Assembly (NCBI GenBank): GCA_029961685.1
Contig: JARWKL010000008.1
Location: forward strand, 9,364,501 to 9,428,500
Origin: Aristolochia californica
Taxonomy: Eukaryota > Streptophyta > Magnoliopsida > Piperales > Aristolochiaceae
Reading direction: 5' to 3'
Length of the DNA: 64,000 nucleotides
A program made the translations under genes and the position numbers. Shown here in pieces: positions 62,060 to 64,000 of the stretch (its first letter is position 1; each line of letters opens with the position of its first letter). Under the pieces are notes generated by a model that did not search any database, was not told where the DNA came from, and saw only the letters and a program-made list of their open reading frames with translations.

Positions 62060-64000
62060 TCTTGGTATTAGACAGGTCCACCCTTCGGGATTCCTCCTCC
62101 CCTGAGGATTTGCGGCAATTAGTAGAGGACAATCATCAGAGGACAGACGTTCAGGCTCAATCCCTGGAAGAAGTGCGTCAGACCACATCTGACCTACGTG
62201 AGGCAATCAAATCCATGGACGCAGCAATCCAAGCCATCCTCTGGCGACAAGACGACATTGGTCTTCGAGGGTCGCCGCCGGCAGCCTACTCTCCACCGGC
62301 CGACCAGCATCACTACCAGCCACCACCACCTCCTCCACCACCAATGCGCCATAACAATCCCCATTAGGGGCCTGCTATACAGGGACCAAATACGGTTCCT
62401 AGGTATTTCAAACTCGATTTTCCTACATATGATGGGTCTAAGGACCCCTTGATTTGGTTAACCAAGTGTGACCAATTCTTTTATCATCAAAAAACACCAA
62501 CAGATGAAAAGGTTTATTTGGCCGCATACCACATGCTCGATGAAGCACTCCTATGGTACCACCAATTCCAAAATGACCAATTGGTTCAGGATTGGGCAAC
62601 CTTTAGATAATCATGCATGATGAGGTTTGGTCCTCTAGCTAGTAGCAATCCATTGGGAGAATTAATCAATTATAAAAAGAATGGATCACCATAGGTGTAC
62701 CAAAAGACCTTCTGGGAACGTTTGGCCCGCACTAGTGAAATTGTCAGTCACTCCCAATATGTTCACATCTTTACTGTTGGTTTGACAGAAGCTCTACGGT
62801 TGGAAGTTGAATTACATGGTCCTAAAGATTTGGACCACGCTATGAATTTAGCTAGGTCAATTGAGCATAAACAACAAGTTCTGAAGGATTCACTAGTCAG
62901 AAAATCAGTTTGGCCAAGAAAGCACACTGCCACTGCACCAGCACCATATTCTGGGCCTCCACTTTCTGGAGCTAGTGCAGCACCGCGACCAGAAACCTCT
63001 AACTCTATGCCAGCAACTCCTTACTTAAAAAAACTGAATAGACAGGAGATGGAACAGAGAAAGGCCAAGGGCCTTTGTTTTAACTGTGATGACCAATATG
63101 TCTAGGGTCACATCTGTAAAAGATTATTCAGTGTGTGTCTGTGGGAGGATTGTGATGACATACTACCAGAGGAAGAGATTGTGGAGTCCAGAGAAATCAC
63201 TTCATGCCATGACTGGCCTACGCAGTTATAACACCATGCAAGTAAAAGCCCAGTTACATCATCTACAATTACTTGCTTTAGTTGACTCTGGCAGCACGCA
63301 TAATTTCATCAGTCAGCCAGTGGCCGAACAACTTGGGTTAGCTGCTTCTGTCTCCGTAGCCAATGGGGCTAAAATTACCAGTGTGGGCACATCTCCATCC
63401 ACCCATTTTGATATTAAGAGACATTCCTTTATTGCAGATTTCCTAGTGATTCCACTGCCAAGATTTGATTTGGTACTTGGAGTTAAATAGCTCCAACTGT
63501 TGGGGCCTATTTTATGGGATTTTCAGGCTATGACCATGACCTTCACAGAGGACCACCGTTAAATCACATTGCATGACACCCAGGCACCAGCGCCTTGCGC
63601 ACTTTAGACTGTTCAGGTCCATAGCACCAACAACTGTAAGTTATCTCAATTACTTACAGACTTTGAGGATATATTTCATGAACCACTGCTCTTCCACCTA
63701 TTCGGCACTGTGATCACCGCATCCGATTGAAAACGGGCACTGAACCTATAGTGGTGTGGCCTTATCATTACCCCCACTACAGAAGGATGAAATTAAAAGG
63801 CAGTGCCAAAATATGCTCGCCCAGGGAATTATTCAGCCAAGCAGGTCTCCTTTCTCCTCCCCAGTATTACTGGTCCGTAAGCATGATAAGTCGTGGAGGT
63901 TTTGTGTGGATTACAGGCAACTCAACTCTCACACCATTAATGACAAATTTCCCATCCCAGTGGTGGACGAGTTGTTAGATGAGTTACACAGTGCTACTAT
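62002..64000 (+). pseudogene. Gyp4 gag-pol remnant, incomplete
   Basis: The ATG at 62002 lies in the LTR (MEGREERRVTRSMAREEPNI) and the frame crosses the primer site. Gag core (KLDFPTYDGSKDPLIWLTKC, ~62409-62470; GLTEALRLEVELHGP, ~62780), zinc knuckle CFNCDDQYV (~63078-63105) followed by TAG, protease (ALVDSGSTHNFIS, ~63273) and the RT start ([13 protein letters not shown], ~63860) are readable. Stops near 62367, 62608, 62694, 63103 and 63488 and frameshifts near 63170 and 63690 show it is defective. Confidence 0.85.
62063..62072 (+). other. Gyp4 primer-binding site
   Basis: TGGTATTAGA, one change from the tRNA-Met match, inside the Gag frame (LVLDR). Confidence 0.7.

Larger units (their letters stand above)
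61640..64000 (+). mobile_element. Gyp4: Ty3/gypsy chromovirus, cut by the window end
   Basis: Starts TGTTATGGACTCC at 61640 after Cop4 gag and is homologous to GypA throughout. LTR, primer site, gag, protease and the RT start are visible; the rest lies right of the window. Confidence 0.88.

Overview
The window is plant nuclear DNA, almost certainly from an angiosperm with a large, repeat-rich genome. Nearly every base can be assigned to LTR retrotransposons: Ty3/gypsy chromoviruses, Ty1/copia elements, pol-less derivatives and TRIM-like miniatures. Primer-binding sites match the 3' end of plant initiator tRNA-Met. The host-gene fragments carried inside two elements (PPR, vacuolar H+-pyrophosphatase, TMKL1-like kinase, cinnamoyl-CoA-reductase-like, DDT-domain) are of plant type. 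I see no free-standing host gene, tRNA, rRNA or CRISPR array. Nicknames below are mine.

Left part (1-24412). Copia Cop1 (minus strand, 190-9082) is interrupted by GypA (298-4513), whose right end is a TRIM-like fragment. Then come a gypsy gag scrap (9083-9302), copia Cop2 (9303-11985) and gypsy Gyp2 (11986-19673, minus), which is split by the pol-less gypsy GypD (13797-16912). Gyp2 lies in the reverse-transcriptase region of copia Cop3 (19674-24412, minus), which also holds a solo LTR (21504-21941).

Middle part (24413-38127). The 5' LTR of Cop3 is cut in two (24212-24412 and 37958-38127) by the non-coding element LarF (24413-37957). LarF contains a TRIM (26427-26773) and the decayed gypsy GypB (26796-37126, perfect 5-bp target duplication). 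GypB was in turn split in its RNase H region by GypC (29809-34918). GypC is the one intact, very young element: an uninterrupted 1475-codon Gag-Pol reading frame with all catalytic residues, and LTRs that differ at one base in 375.

Right part (38128-64000). Copia Cop4 (minus) holds a solo LTR and copia Cop5 (39842-60234, perfect target duplication). Cop5 holds the non-coding LarE (40912-52403) and the gene-carrying element CapJ (55671-59762). LarE holds gypsy Gyp3 (about 41331-50088), and Gyp3 holds a second gene-carrying element, CapI (45062-48687). A further gypsy, Gyp4, starts at 61640 and runs off the window.

Most notable are CapI and CapJ. Each keeps only LTRs, primer-binding site, a gag 5' remnant, a pol 3' remnant and a polypurine tract, and has replaced the rest with sense-oriented, apparently intronless pieces of several unrelated host genes. 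CapI carries PPR, unknown, DDT-domain and CCR-like pieces; CapJ carries TMKL1-like kinase fused in frame to PPR, unknown, and vacuolar H+-pyrophosphatase. All family assignments are from reading translated motifs by eye; no database search was possible.
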